A stretch of 64,000 bases of DNA from Methyloligella halotolerans (GTDB lineage Bacteria; Pseudomonadota; Alphaproteobacteria; Rhizobiales; Methyloligellaceae): assembly GCF_001708935.1 (NCBI RefSeq), contig NZ_MASI01000003.1:99501-163500 (forward strand), given 5' to 3'. Shown in pieces: positions 37,736 through 47,598 of this stretch (position 1 is the stretch's first letter; the number at the start of each line of letters is the position of its first letter). Both the position numbers and the translations under genes were made by a program. The notes below the pieces were generated by a model. It did no database searches and was not told the origin of the DNA. It was given only the letters and a program-made list of their open reading frames with translations.

Positions 37736-38572
37736 TTGAAACCGCTTCGGATGGCGTCGCGTCAGAAGAGGGAAGGCGGAGTATTGGTCGCCATTGCCAC
37801 GGCTGCCGCGGTCGGCTTTGGGTCGCCCGCTGCGCGCGCCGAATTCGAAATCCCGCAAGTCAACGCCGAGGCCGGCTCCATCGAGGCGGAGTATCGCGGC
37901 GCGACCCATGACGGCATCCTTCTCGCCGAACCAGACGAGGAGGCGAATCTCGAGCAGAGCCATGAGCTGGAATTCCAGCTCGCGCCGACGGATTCGTGGA
38001 TGTTCCGCATCACGCCCGGGCTGACCCAGCCCCAGGGCGGAGACCTCACCTACAACTATCTGAATGCAGAGACCCAGTTCGTGCTGCTGCGGCGCCCGCC
38101 CGAAGGGCTCGGCATCGCGTTCATGCTCGGCTACACGCATCCCTTCAACGAAGCCCAAGGCGAACCGGACGAATACGAATATGGTCCGATCATCGAATAT
38201 GCGACGGGGTCCTGGCTGCTCACGCTCAATCCACTGCTCACAGGCGAGCGGGGTCCTGACGCGGTGCCGGGGGCCGGCTTCGAATACGCCGCCCAGCTGC
38301 AATATCAATTCGCCCGGCACTGGGCGATCGCCGCTCAGGCTTTCGGCGAGATCGAGAGCCTGTCGAATTCCGGCCCGTTCGAAAATCAGGTCCACAGGGC
38401 AGGACCGACGCTCTATCTGCTGCTCGGCGAGGAGGAATTCGACGAATTCACCGAACAGAAGGAAGGCTCACAGCTCGAATCATCCTGGAAGATCGGACTT
38501 GGTGCGCTGTTTGCTCTGACGCCGGCGACCACGGACCTTTCTTTGAAAGCGATGGTGGCTCTTGAGTACTGA
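37736..38572 (+). CDS. barrel-like envelope protein, paralog 1
   Basis: The protein is 278 residues from a TTG at 37736 that follows GGGGGAG (a GTG at 37709 and an ATG at 37751 are the alternatives). A signal peptide ends ARAE. The mature part begins EFEIPQVNAEAGSIEAEYRG and shows alternating hydrophobic residues and a terminal aromatic (VALEY), suggesting an outer-membrane beta-barrel. It is homologous to its neighbour downstream (both start EFE and share a YRGA-H motif). I do not know the family. Its position beside tonB-exbBD suggests envelope transport. Confidence 0.6.
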   Translation: MKPLRMASRQKREGGVLVAIATAAAVGFGSPAARAEFEIPQVNAEAGSIEAEYRGATHDGILLAEPDEEANLEQSHELEFQLAPTDSWMFRITPGLTQPQGGDLTYNYLNAETQFVLLRRPPEGLGIAFMLGYTHPFNEAQGEPDEYEYGPIIEYATGSWLLTLNPLLTGERGPDAVPGAGFEYAAQLQYQFARHWAIAAQAFGEIESLSNSGPFENQVHRAGPTLYLLLGEEEFDEFTEQKEGSQLESSWKIGLGALFALTPATTDLSLKAMVALEY

Positions 38573-38588
38573 ACGCACCATAGCGGTC

Positions 38589-39401
38589 ATGAAGTTCGGT
38601 CTCGTGGCCACGGCGGGGTTTGCTCTGACCTTCCTGCCGCTCGATCGAGCGCGGGCCGAGTTCGAGGTCCAGGAATCGACCATCGATGCAGGCGAGATCC
38701 AGCTGCAATATCGCGGCGCCGGTCATACGGGTCTGTCGAAATCAGACGATGACGAGGACGAGAAGCCGCTGCGGCAGAGCCAGGAATTCGAGCTGCAGAT
38801 GAGCCCGACGAGCCATTGGCTGCTCGCCTTCACCCAGGGCTATACGGTCCCCGACGGCGAGACCTTCGACATCAATGCCATCGAGTTCGAGACCCAGGTC
38901 GAGATCATCACCCTGGAGGGCGACGGGTTCGGCTTTGCCATGCAGGGAGGCATGGAGCAGGGGGTCGGCAATGCGCCGGAAGGATCGGGCGATTTCCATT
39001 TCGGCCCGATCTTCGAATACGGCCAGGGGGACTTCCTGCTCACCAACGATATCCTGTTCTTCGACGAGTTCGGGCCCGATAGCGAGCCGGGCGTCTGGGG
39101 CGTCGAATACAGCCTGCAGGCTGCCTACAACGTCACCGACCGGCTGATGCTGGCCGTGGAAGCCTTCGGTGAGGCGGAAGACCTCTCTTCGACGTCGTTC
39201 CAAGAGCAGGAACACTACATCGGTCCGGCCTTCTACTTCACCTGGGGCGAGGATGACGACGAGGCGCTGATCGAAGCGTCGGAGCGCGGCGTCCCCGGCA
39301 AATACGACGAATTCACGGTCAGCTTCGGCGTACTGTTCGGACTGACGGACGCGAGCTCGGACGTGGCCGCCAAGGTCTTCGTCGGCTACGAGTTCAACTA
39401 G
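38589..39401 (+). CDS. barrel-like envelope protein, paralog 2
   Basis: The 270-residue protein starts at the ATG at 38589, preferred over the TTG at 38562 because it gives a standard signal peptide (ending ARAE). The mature part begins EFEVQESTIDAGEIQLQYRGAGH and is similar in layout to the upstream paralog, ending in GYEFN. It has an acidic patch DDDEDEK near residue 55 and further acidic loops (GEDDDEAL). Its predicted barrel and tandem position suggest a two-gene unit. It is convergent with tonB. Confidence 0.6.
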   Translation: MKFGLVATAGFALTFLPLDRARAEFEVQESTIDAGEIQLQYRGAGHTGLSKSDDDEDEKPLRQSQEFELQMSPTSHWLLAFTQGYTVPDGETFDINAIEFETQVEIITLEGDGFGFAMQGGMEQGVGNAPEGSGDFHFGPIFEYGQGDFLLTNDILFFDEFGPDSEPGVWGVEYSLQAAYNVTDRLMLAVEAFGEAEDLSSTSFQEQEHYIGPAFYFTWGEDDDEALIEASERGVPGKYDEFTVSFGVLFGLTDASSDVAAKVFVGYEFN

Positions 39402-39449
39402 CCGAACGCTCCCGCGCGGCGGGATGTCTCGAGGCTCGCTGCCGGACCG

Positions 39450-40265
39450 CTACTTGCGGTCTCGGATGCTGAAATTATACGGCACCACCAGGGTGAACTG
39501 CTGATTGCCCCAGTCCTCCGGGATCGCGGGGAAGGGCGCGGAGCGTTCGATGGAATCGAGCGCGGCCTGGTCCAGCACCTTGGAGCCGGAACTCTTCTTG
39601 ATCTCGTGCAGGATCAACTCCCCCTTCTTGTTCACGGTGAAGCGGACGAGCACCGTGCCGGAGAAGCGCGAGCGCGGATTGACTTTGTTCTTCTCCAGAT
39701 GGGTGCGGAGCGAGCCGATATAGGCGGTCCGGCTCGTGGTGGTGCCGCCTTTGCGCTCCTGGCCGGAGCTCTGCATCTTCTGGACGGTGGTCTGTTCGAC
39801 GATGGTCGCGATCTGGGGCGGAGGCTGCTTCTTCACCTCCTGAACCTCGGGGTCGACCTCCTCCACCTCTTCCGGGGGCTTCTCGACCGGCTTCACCTCC
39901 GGCTGGATGTCGAGCTCCTGCTCGGGTCCTTGCTCGGACTCGATCACCTCGGTGTCCTCTAGGGGTTCCACCTGCTTCGGCGGCACCACGGCCTCCTCGG
40001 CGAGCTCAGCCGTCTCAATGGGTTCGGTCTCCGGGACGGGCGGGCTGGGCTGGGCCATCTGGGGCGGGGGCGCCTCGACGGGCTCGAGAGAAATCTCGTC
40101 CTGGCCGAGCGCGGAGAGCCCCTCGATGGCGACGCCCTGCTCGACCACGAGCAGATCCTCACCCGAACCTTCCTGGAGCGCCTTGCCGCCCGGCTGATAC
40201 AGGAAGAACGCGGCAAGCCCAGCGTGAAGGCTCAGCGAGATCAGCCATGTCAAAAAACGGATCAT
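39450..40265 (-). CDS. tonB: TonB energy-transducing protein
   Basis: The 271-residue protein has one N-terminal membrane helix (TWLISLSLHAGLAAFFL). A long Pro/Glu/Val-rich periplasmic spacer is rich in EP and EV pairs, and the C-terminal TonB domain carries YIGSLRTHLEKNKVNPR and GTVLVRFTVNKKGELI. It carries energy from the inner-membrane ExbBD complex to outer-membrane receptors such as the one at 42704. Gene order is a Tat-like gene, exbB, exbD, tonB, all minus strand. Confidence 0.9.
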   Translation of the reverse strand: MIRFLTWLISLSLHAGLAAFFLYQPGGKALQEGSGEDLLVVEQGVAIEGLSALGQDEISLEPVEAPPPQMAQPSPPVPETEPIETAELAEEAVVPPKQVEPLEDTEVIESEQGPEQELDIQPEVKPVEKPPEEVEEVDPEVQEVKKQPPPQIATIVEQTTVQKMQSSGQERKGGTTTSRTAYIGSLRTHLEKNKVNPRSRFSGTVLVRFTVNKKGELILHEIKKSSGSKVLDQAALDSIERSAPFPAIPEDWGNQQFTLVVPYNFSIRDRK

Positions 40266-40300
40266 TGAGATAGGCCGCTATCTTTCGGCCGCCCGACCGT

Positions 40301-40744
40301 TCACTCGTCGCCACCCGGCTTGGGCTGCGACAGCAGGGAGACCCGGCCGTAGCCGCTGCGCCCCACCATCCCGAGAATGTCCATCACGTTGCCGTAGACG
40401 CTCGACTTGTCGGCTCGCACATAGACGACCGTGTCGCCTTCCTCGGCGCGGATCGCCTGTAGCCGCGGGATCAGCCCGTCCTGGCTCACCTGCTCGTCGC
40501 GGATATAGAGCTCGCCGTCGGCGGTGAGCGAAACGATCATCGGCTTCTGGGGATTGCTAACCCGCGTCGCGCTGGTCTGCGGAAGCTCGACAGGCACGCC
40601 CGCCATCATCAGCGGCGCGGCGACCATGAAGATGATGAGCAGCACGAGCATCACGTCGACCATGGGCGTGATGTTGATCTCGGCCATGGGCTGATAGCCG
40701 CCGCCCTCCTGGCCTCCGCCGCCATTGCCGACGAACATCGCCAT
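40301..40744 (-). CDS. exbD: ExbD/TolR-family proton-channel protein
   Basis: The 147-residue protein has one membrane helix with the functional Asp in INITPMVDVMLVLLIIFMV and a C-terminal periplasmic domain. It overlaps exbB by one base and is followed by tonB. In length and sequence it is also close to TolR; context with tonB decides for ExbD. Confidence 0.85.
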   Translation of the reverse strand: MAMFVGNGGGGQEGGGYQPMAEINITPMVDVMLVLLIIFMVAAPLMMAGVPVELPQTSATRVSNPQKPMIVSLTADGELYIRDEQVSQDGLIPRLQAIRAEEGDTVVYVRADKSSVYGNVMDILGMVGRSGYGRVSLLSQPKPGGDE

Positions 40745-41433
40745 TATTCTGCGGCCTTTCTAACCGACGGCCGGGCATGGGGAATGCGCCGGGCGATCTC
40801 GGTGACGGCCGCGTTGGCCCGGTTGGAGGCCCGGCCCAGCGCGACGGCAATCATGTTGTAGGCCACCACCGCCGGAATGGCCGCGGCAAGGCCGAGAGCC
40901 GTGGCGATCAAGGCCTCGGCGATACCCGGCGCCACGACGGCGAGGCTGGTGTCCTTGGCCTGGGCGATGGCCGTGAAGCTGTTGACGATGCCCCAGACCG
41001 TGCCGAAGAGGCCGATGAAGGGGGCGGCGGAGCCGGTGGTCGCCAGGAAGGGCAGGCCACTTTCCAGCTTCTGAAGATCGGTGCGGAGAGCGCCTCGCAT
41101 GGCATGCTCCAGCCGGCCGCGAAACTCGCTGAGAGACTCGTTGCCGAAGGTGGGGACCTCCACCTCGGCTTCGGCGGCGTTCAGCACGTGGCCGACCAGG
41201 CCGCGCTGGGTATGGGGCGGCGGAAGCTCGTCATCGGTTTGATGAGCGACACGGGTCAGACGCTTGATCTGCCGGTTCAACGCGGCGACCCGGATGAGTT
41301 TCTCGAAGATGATCGCCCAGCACGCCACTGAGGCGAGGACGAGAAGGATCATGACCCCCTTCACCACGGGGTCGGCGGCCATGACCAGACCGTAAACGGT
41401 GTAGTCCGCCGAGGATGTCGCGATGTGCTCCAC
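40744..41433 (-). CDS. exbB: ExbB/TolQ-family proton-channel protein
   Basis: The protein is 229 residues from a GTG at 41433; the frame extends upstream without signals, and the gene before it ends at 41445. It has three membrane helices and the motifs IGLFGTVWGIVNSF and EALIATALGLAAAIPAV typical of ExbB/TolQ. The N-terminus is short like TolQ. It forms the ion channel with ExbD that powers TonB. Confidence 0.85.
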   Translation of the reverse strand: MEHIATSSADYTVYGLVMAADPVVKGVMILLVLASVACWAIIFEKLIRVAALNRQIKRLTRVAHQTDDELPPPHTQRGLVGHVLNAAEAEVEVPTFGNESLSEFRGRLEHAMRGALRTDLQKLESGLPFLATTGSAAPFIGLFGTVWGIVNSFTAIAQAKDTSLAVVAPGIAEALIATALGLAAAIPAVVAYNMIAVALGRASNRANAAVTEIARRIPHARPSVRKAAE

Positions 41434-41444
41434 GTCAGTCGCCC

Positions 41445-42022
41445 TTATTTGGTGAGTTCCGCATCTGCGCGGGAGGAAACGGAAAGTCCGGAGAAGCAAT
41501 CGTCGACGGCACCGCTCCCGGTGCTGCACTCCATCACGTCATTGATCAGAAAGCTGCCGATCTCGTCACAGTGCCTGCCTGCAATATCGAACAGCTTGAC
41601 CAACGTCTTCTCCGGGCGAATGGGTCCGAGATCGACGGCGAAGCGATGGCCGATGATCCCGTCGGTACGAAATTCAATCAGATCCAGCTTGAAGCTTTGA
41701 TAATGGCGCTCGCTCTGGTTGCGCAGAACCATGTAGGCCCGGCAGTTGTCGCCGTTGGGCTCCAGCTTGTTCAACTCCAGCGTCAGGCCGTCTGCGGACG
41801 CCGGCGCGGCGGCGCCCGAGATTCCGCCGTGGACTTGGCGGGAGCGTCTGCGTGGCCTTCCGGAGCGGCCGTTCCAGCCTCATCGCCGGTGACCTGGGCG
41901 TGGCTCACGCCGACGCCCGCGATGACCAGGATGCCGGCAACGGCCATCACGGCAGCGCTGGAGCGCAGCAGGGGCTTCGCCAACGGCGAATACCGGCCCA
42001 GAGGCGCTTTCCACCACATCAT
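41445..42022 (-). CDS. secreted Tat-like conserved protein upstream of exbB (frameshifted as sequenced)
   Basis: A signal peptide starts at 42022 (MMWWKAPLG, with cleavage near SHAQ) and is followed by an Ala/Glu/Pro linker. The frame then breaks near 41810-41824. The other frame continues with ASADGLTLELNKLEPNGDNCRAYMV, KLDLIEFRTDGII, LFDIAGRHCDEIG and VMECSTGSG. One added base joins them, giving about 192 residues with four cysteines in the mature domain. Proteins like this recur beside exbB in Rhizobiales, where the domain is often listed as a Tat-pathway signal protein; that recall is from memory. Function unknown. Confidence 0.65.
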
Positions 42023-42703
42023 CGGACGATCCACGCGATACACATCTACAGACCCGGGCCGTGCTCTCATTCTGCGCCATGGGGAGAGGGCGGCATCCGG
42101 CCACGCACTGGCGGCTCCGTCCGCCATTTCTCCCGCAGCATTTGGGACAGTTTATCCTGTCCGTAATTCGCACTCTTTCGCGCCCCTCAGCTTGCGCGGG
42201 GCAGACCGATTGGCGCGATAGACCGCGGCAATGGGTAGCGGGAGTTCATAAACGAATCAACTGCCTTGGGCCCGCAGGGCTGCCATGGATCGTTAACGGC
42301 GAAGCGCCTGGTAAGAGAAGCCGAACGAGCGCCAAACTATTGAAAAGCAAGCGCCACCCGGAGCGGCTGGTAAGTAGATTGCCAGGTTTTCCCGACGGTC
42401 ATGGGATAGCGTTAATAGAGACTTCATGTTCTATTCATTTTGAAACTGCGACATTATCGCAGAGCACCGAGCGTCGGTTTTGGGGGGCGATTCGGGGCGC
42501 AGGAAGCAGGGACGTCTCGCCATAGAGCGAAAAGGGAAATCCGCCTTGGGGAAGGCCAGGAGTTCCCTGAAAAGACAATCGTAAGCTGCTTGACGACAGC
42601 GCCGACGCGAAATCCTCCAGACAACCGAATGTCATCGGTCCAAGAATCAATGATGCCGAGTCGGTTCGATTCGGTATCCGTCATGGACTGCAGGGGGTTA
42701 AGA
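42023..42703. other. intergenic region between secreted gene and TonB receptor
   Basis: About 680 bases between divergent starts. It holds a perfect dyad CTGCGA-N5-TCGCAG at 42446-42462, a candidate operator. No gene is supported there; the open frame before 42704 lacks a ribosome site or coding character. Confidence 0.4.
42446..42462. promoter_or_regulatory. perfect dyad, possible operator of the TonB receptor gene
   Basis: CTGCGA, five bases, TCGCAG. It lies about 240 bases before the receptor start, within the divergent intergenic region. Its size fits a dimeric regulator site, but no regulator family can be named. Confidence 0.35.
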
Positions 42704-45372
42704 ATGATCGTCAGGGGGTTTGGATATAGCGTCCTCCTCGCCGGAGCGCTTCTTCTGCCGGCGTACGCGCAGGCGCAGGACGCCGATATCGAACAGCAAG
42801 AGGTCGAGTCGACATCGCCGGAAGGCACGTCAGCACCGACCGACGCGGCCGCTCCCGAAGGGGAATCCGCCGCCGCTCCCGATGGCGAAGGCGAGGTCGA
42901 AGTTCCGGCGGTCGAGGTCATCCAGGAGCAGCCTCAGCCCGCACCGGCGCCGCCGCCCCGTCAGCAGGCGACCCGCACGCCGCGACCCGCTCCGGCGCCC
43001 GCGCCGGCCCCGGTGGTGCCCGTGGCGCAGCCCGTCGAAGGATTCGAGGCCGATCAGTCCATCTCGACGCTACCGCCGAGCGGCGGCGTTCCCATGTCGC
43101 CCGTCAAGGGATCTGAGATTCCGGCGCAGCTCGTTCCCAGCGCCTTCTCCTATGTGAATGGCGAGGCGTTCGGCCGTCAGGACTATGTGGATCCGCCGGC
43201 TCAGGTGCTCGAGCAGCAGGTGCCGAGCGTGATCCAGTCGGATCTGCAGGGCAACGAGTTCCAGACCAACATTCAGTATCGCGGCTTCGAGTCCTCGCCG
43301 GTGCAGGGCGTGGCCCAGGGCCTCGCAGTCTATCAGAACGGCGTCCGGATCAACGAGGCGTTCGGCGACATCGTCAACTACGACTTCCTGCCGGAGATCG
43401 CGATCCAGGATATGACGATCGTCAGCGGCAACCCGATCTACGGCCTGAACGCCCTCGGCGGCGCGCTGACCATCCAGATGAAGGACGGCTTCAGCTACCA
43501 GGCGCGGAGATCGTTACCCTCGGCGGTTCGTTCGGCCGCGTGCAGGGCAACGCCCAGGTCGGTATGCAGAGCGGCAACTGGGCGGCCTATTTCGCAGCCG
43601 AGCGGATCAAGGATCAGGGCTACCGGGACTTCTCGGAATCCGATCTTCGCCGGATGTATGCCGATCTCGGCTTCCGCAACAGCAAGGGCGAGGTGCACGT
43701 CAACGTGACGGCGGCGGACACCTCCTTCGGCGTGACGGCTTCTGCGCCGGTTCAGCTGCTGGCGCTGGATCGGGAACGGACCTTCACCTCGCCGCAGACG
43801 ACCGACAACAAGATGATCATGCCGTCGGTCAATGCGAGCTATAACGTGAACGACAACATCACGTTGTCCGGTGTCGCCTACTACCGCCGCTTTGAGCAGA
43901 GCCACGACGACGGCAACATCTCCGAGGCCGAGCCGTGCGACGACAATCCGGCAATCCTCTGCCTGGAAGGCGAAGAGGCGACGGATATCAGCGGCAATCT
44001 GATCCCGACGCCCGATGGCGAGCTGGGCTCGATCGACTCCACCGGTCAGACAGCCGACAGCTGGGGCACGGCGGTCCAGATGGCCAACGACGCCGATCTG
44101 TACGGCCACGGCAACCACTTCATCATCGGTGCCAGCTACGACCATGGCCAGGTGACCTTTAACGCCCAGAGCGAGCTGGCCCAGTTCCAGCCGCGCTTCG
44201 TTGTCACGCCGACGGGCACGACCTTCGGCGGACCGGACGAGGTGGCGCCCAAGCTGATCGACACCGAAAACACCTATGTCGGTCTCTATATCTCCGACAC
44301 GTACGAGGTGAACGATCGTCTGGCTGTGACCCTGGGCGGCCGGTACAACTACGCCAGCATCCAGCTGACCGATCTGACCGGCGAGGATCCGGCTCTGAAC
44401 GGGACGAACACCTATGAGAGGTTCAACCCGGCGGCAGGCCTGACCTATCAGCTGACCTCGACGATCAGCGCTTATGGCGGCTATTCGGAAGCGAACCGTG
44501 CGCCCGTGCCGGCGGAGCTCGCCTGCGCCGATCCGGAGCGTCCCTGCCTCATCGAGAGCTTCCTGGTGGCCGACCCGCCGCTGGAGCAGGTCGTCTCGAA
44601 CACGTGGGAACTCGGTCTGCGCGGCGAAGATACTGCTGCTGACGGGTCGTCCCGCTGGACCTGGAATGCGGGTCTCTTCCGGACCTATACGGATGACGAC
44701 ATCATCACGGTGGTGACGAACTCCACCCGTGGCTACTTCCAGAACGGTGCGGATATTCTGCGCCAGGGCATCGAAGCCGGCCTGACCTACCAGACCCAGA
44801 AATGGCAGGCTTACGCCAACTACGCCTATATCGATGCCACCTATCAGAACGACCTGATCCTCAATGCGCCCGACAACCCGTCCGCACGGGAAAGCATCTG
44901 CGATGCGTCGGACTTCGAAGAGGAAGAAGAGGAAGGCGAGGACGAAGGCGAGTTGGCCTGTATCGCGGTGCGTCCGGGCGACCAGCTGCCGGGCATCCCG
45001 CCCCATCGCTTCAAGGCCGGCATGGATTACTGGGTGACCGACAAGTGGAAGATCGGTGGCGATCTCATCGGTGTGAGCAGCCAGTACTTCTTCGGCGACG
45101 AGGCCAACCAGCAGCCTCAGCTGGACGGTTATTGGCGGGTCGATCTGCACACCAGCTATCAGATCACGCCGCGCATCCAGCTCTTCGCGCTCGCCAACAA
45201 CGTCTTCGACAAGGAGTACGGCGTGTTCGGCACCTTCTTCAATCTTGCTGGTGCGAACGAGGGTGCGGAAGCCGACCCGGATCTCGGCGAGGACTTCTTC
45301 ACCAACCCGCGCACCATTACTCCGGCCCCGCCTGCGGTTATCTACGGCGGCGCCAAGATCGCGCTCTGGTAA
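42704..45372 (+). CDS. TonB-dependent outer-membrane receptor (frameshifted as sequenced)
   Basis: The start is the ATG at 42704, with AGGGGG upstream, followed by a signal peptide (AYAQA). A Pro/Ala/Glu-rich spacer of about 100 residues follows, then the plug domain (NEFQTNIQYRGFESSPVQGV, GLNALGGALTIQ). The frame breaks at 43501-43503; adding one G restores GAEIVTLGGSFGRVQGNAQ and the barrel, which ends in KIALW. The joined product is about 889 residues. An outer loop holds a Cys-flanked acidic run (EEEEEEGEDEGE), unusual and suited to binding hard cations. The plug resembles receptors of methylotrophs, including the lanthanide receptor LutH, but this is recall, not a search result. Confidence 0.75.
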
Positions 45373-45443
45373 GAGCGGTTTGAAACCCGGGCGGGCCGTT
45401 TGGCCGGCCCGGGCACCTTCACTGAAAGACCCTGAGCTACTCT

Positions 45444-45476
45444 GGGCTCCCGGCGAAAACCGGGAGCCCTTCTTTC
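45444..45476 (+). terminator. Rho-independent terminator of the TonB receptor gene
   Basis: A perfect 10-bp stem (GGGCTCCCGG with CCGGGAGCCC) has a CGAAAA loop and is followed by TTCTTTC. A second GC-rich inverted repeat lies just upstream near 45389-45416. Confidence 0.85.
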
Positions 45477-45536
45477 ATGAACGCGCCATTAAGTGGCTTG
45501 ACGGGTGCGTGTCACATTGGCCATGCAACAGGCGCT

Positions 45537-46469
45537 ATGCAGATCAAGGTTCTAGGATCGGGAGCAGGCGGTGGCCTGCCGCAATGGAACTGCGCGGGGC
45601 GGAATTCGGCCGGCGTGCGAGAGGGCGTTCCAGGGTTGCGCGCGCGGACCCAGTCGTCGCTCGCGGTGAGCGCGAACGGCAAGGATTGGGTGCTGCTGAA
45701 CGCCACGCCGGACCTTCGCCAGCAGATCAACGAGACGCCGGAGCTTCATCCCGATCCGAACGGCCCGGTGCGCAACAGTCCGATCAAGGCCGTCGTGCTC
45801 ACCAATGGTGATGTCGACCATGTCGCCGGGCTGCTGAACCTCCGCGAGGGGCAGCCCTTCACCATCTACGGCAGTGAGCGGGTGCTCGGCGTGCTGGCGG
45901 AGAACTCCATCTTCAACGTGCTCAATCCGGAGATCGTCGATCGGGTGCCCATGACGCTGGGCGAGCCATTCCAAGTGAAAGGGCCGGACGGTCCGGTCGG
46001 AATCGAGATCGAAGGTTTCGCCGTGCCGGGCAAGGTGGCGCTATATCTTGAAGACGAGTCCGCCGGCGAGGATTTCGGCACCCAGGAAGGCGACACGGTC
46101 GGTCTGAAGGTGACGGACACGATCGCCGGCACGCATTTCTTCTATGTCCCGGGATGCGCTCAAGTCGACGATCGGCTGAAGGAAAGGCTGACGGGCGCGC
46201 CCCTGGTCTTTTTCGACGGAACGCTCTTCACCAATGACGAGATGCTGCGTCAGGGGATGCTTCAGAAGACCGGCGAACGCATGGGCCACATGAACATGTC
46301 GGGGCCGAAAGGCACGCTGGCGGCTTTCGAGGATCTCGGCGTGGAGCGGAAGGTCTTCATCCACATCAACAACTCGAACCCCGTTCTGCGCGAGGATTCC
46401 GAGGAACGTGCGGTCGTCACCAAGGCAGGCTGGGACGTCGCCTTTGATGGAATGAAGCTTGAGCTTTAG
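45537..46469 (+). CDS. pqqB: pyrroloquinoline quinone biosynthesis protein PqqB
   Basis: The protein is 310 residues from the ATG at 45537 (the longer reading from 45477 adds 20 residues and overlaps the terminator tail). It opens with IKVLGSGAGGGLPQWNC, the diagnostic start of PqqB, followed by LLNATPDLRQQI and LTNGDVDHVAGLL, where the metallo-beta-lactamase-like metal motif is modified. PqqB belongs to PQQ synthesis, probably as a late-stage hydroxylase-like enzyme. No pqqA, C, D, E or F lies beside it, so it is isolated here. Confidence 0.9.
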   Translation: MQIKVLGSGAGGGLPQWNCAGRNSAGVREGVPGLRARTQSSLAVSANGKDWVLLNATPDLRQQINETPELHPDPNGPVRNSPIKAVVLTNGDVDHVAGLLNLREGQPFTIYGSERVLGVLAENSIFNVLNPEIVDRVPMTLGEPFQVKGPDGPVGIEIEGFAVPGKVALYLEDESAGEDFGTQEGDTVGLKVTDTIAGTHFFYVPGCAQVDDRLKERLTGAPLVFFDGTLFTNDEMLRQGMLQKTGERMGHMNMSGPKGTLAAFEDLGVERKVFIHINNSNPVLREDSEERAVVTKAGWDVAFDGMKLEL

Positions 46470-46487
46470 CCACGGCGGGGCGCAGCC

Positions 46488-47513
46488 CTATCCGGCCTTG
46501 CTGCCGGCTCCCAAATTTTCATCCAGGAACACCACGTTATTGACGCGGTCGGCATCGGGTTCGGCCGGAGCCGGGGCGTCGGGCTGCCGGTCCGGCCGCT
46601 TGGCCGGCTTATCCGCAGCCGCTGCGGCTTCGACGGCCGCATTCCAGCGGGTCTCGATTCGCGCGATGAACGTCTTCGGCTTATCGGCGAAGAGGCGGGC
46701 GCCGAGCGCCTTCGCTTCAGCGCGCAGGGCCTTCTGATCCTTGCGGCAGCGCTTGGCGAGCCTCTCGGTCTCGTCTGCGCCGCCGAAGCTCATAGCCGGA
46801 GCGGTGGCGAGCTGTTGGAGATTGGCGAGGTCGTGATCGTCGCCGAGCTTCTTCGCTAGGCTATGGACGTGCTCTGCGCGGGCCGCCAGCGTATCCGGCC
46901 AGCAGGGAGCCAATAGCTGGAGCTGGCGCCAGTGACGCTGTACCTGTTTGCGCCACTCATGCAGCGCTTCGTCGGACTTGGTCTTGAAGGCTTCGCGATA
47001 GGCGTCTCGGCAGGCGCGGTATTGCTGTTTCGCTCCCTTGCGGATCGGTTCGAAATCGTCCGGAAACACCGCGAGCTTGGCCAGGAGGGGGCGAAGCTTG
47101 TCCAGGTCCTCACTGGCTTTCTCAACGGGATCGGATCCGCGGGCCTCGACATTGGCGCGCCGGTTTTCGAGCCACTCCCGGATCTGACCGAAGACCTTGC
47201 CCTGGGAGAGCTTGGGCGATTTGAGTGCGAGCTTGTCCAGGGTCTCGATCAAGGCCTGGGCATCCCGGGCGGGTGCCAGCTCTCTGCCGATGCCCCGCAA
47301 CCGGGATTGGAGATAATCCACCTGCGGCTCGGGGAGCCCCGTCTCGACCAGTCGCAAAAGCGACCGAAGACGCTTCAGGCATTTGCGGGCGTTATGGATT
47401 CCGGTGTGGATGTCGTCTTCTGCGAGCCAAGCCCTGGCGCCGTCCAGCTCGCTCAGGGCGACTTGCCGGACACTATGGGTCACCGGCAAGGCCGGATCGA
47501 GACTGTACCCCAT
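46488..47513 (-). CDS. CHAD domain protein
   Basis: The 341-residue, strongly basic and mostly helical protein has the CHAD signature of conserved histidines and basic residues: HNARKCLKRLRSLLRL near residue 40, LHEWRKQVQRHWRQLQLL near 200, and LGDDHDLANLQQL near 240. CHAD domains bind polyphosphate. The C-terminal 60 residues are Pro/Ala-rich and low complexity. It is convergent with pqqB. Confidence 0.85.
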   Translation of the reverse strand: MGYSLDPALPVTHSVRQVALSELDGARAWLAEDDIHTGIHNARKCLKRLRSLLRLVETGLPEPQVDYLQSRLRGIGRELAPARDAQALIETLDKLALKSPKLSQGKVFGQIREWLENRRANVEARGSDPVEKASEDLDKLRPLLAKLAVFPDDFEPIRKGAKQQYRACRDAYREAFKTKSDEALHEWRKQVQRHWRQLQLLAPCWPDTLAARAEHVHSLAKKLGDDHDLANLQQLATAPAMSFGGADETERLAKRCRKDQKALRAEAKALGARLFADKPKTFIARIETRWNAAVEAAAAADKPAKRPDRQPDAPAPAEPDADRVNNVVFLDENLGAGSKAG

Positions 47514-47598
47514 ACCTGCGGACTCCTACACGGCCGCTACACTCCTGACCGGGCAAGACCGGCCGGGACCGCTCTGAACATTGCCCGAATATAAAGGG

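Noticed and set aside
42061-42525. Short open frames in the receptor upstream region
   Set aside because: None has a ribosome site, conserved motif or coding composition.
45373-45536. pqqA upstream of pqqB
   Set aside because: No short open frame with the E-x3-Y motif is found; the space is filled by terminator hairpins.
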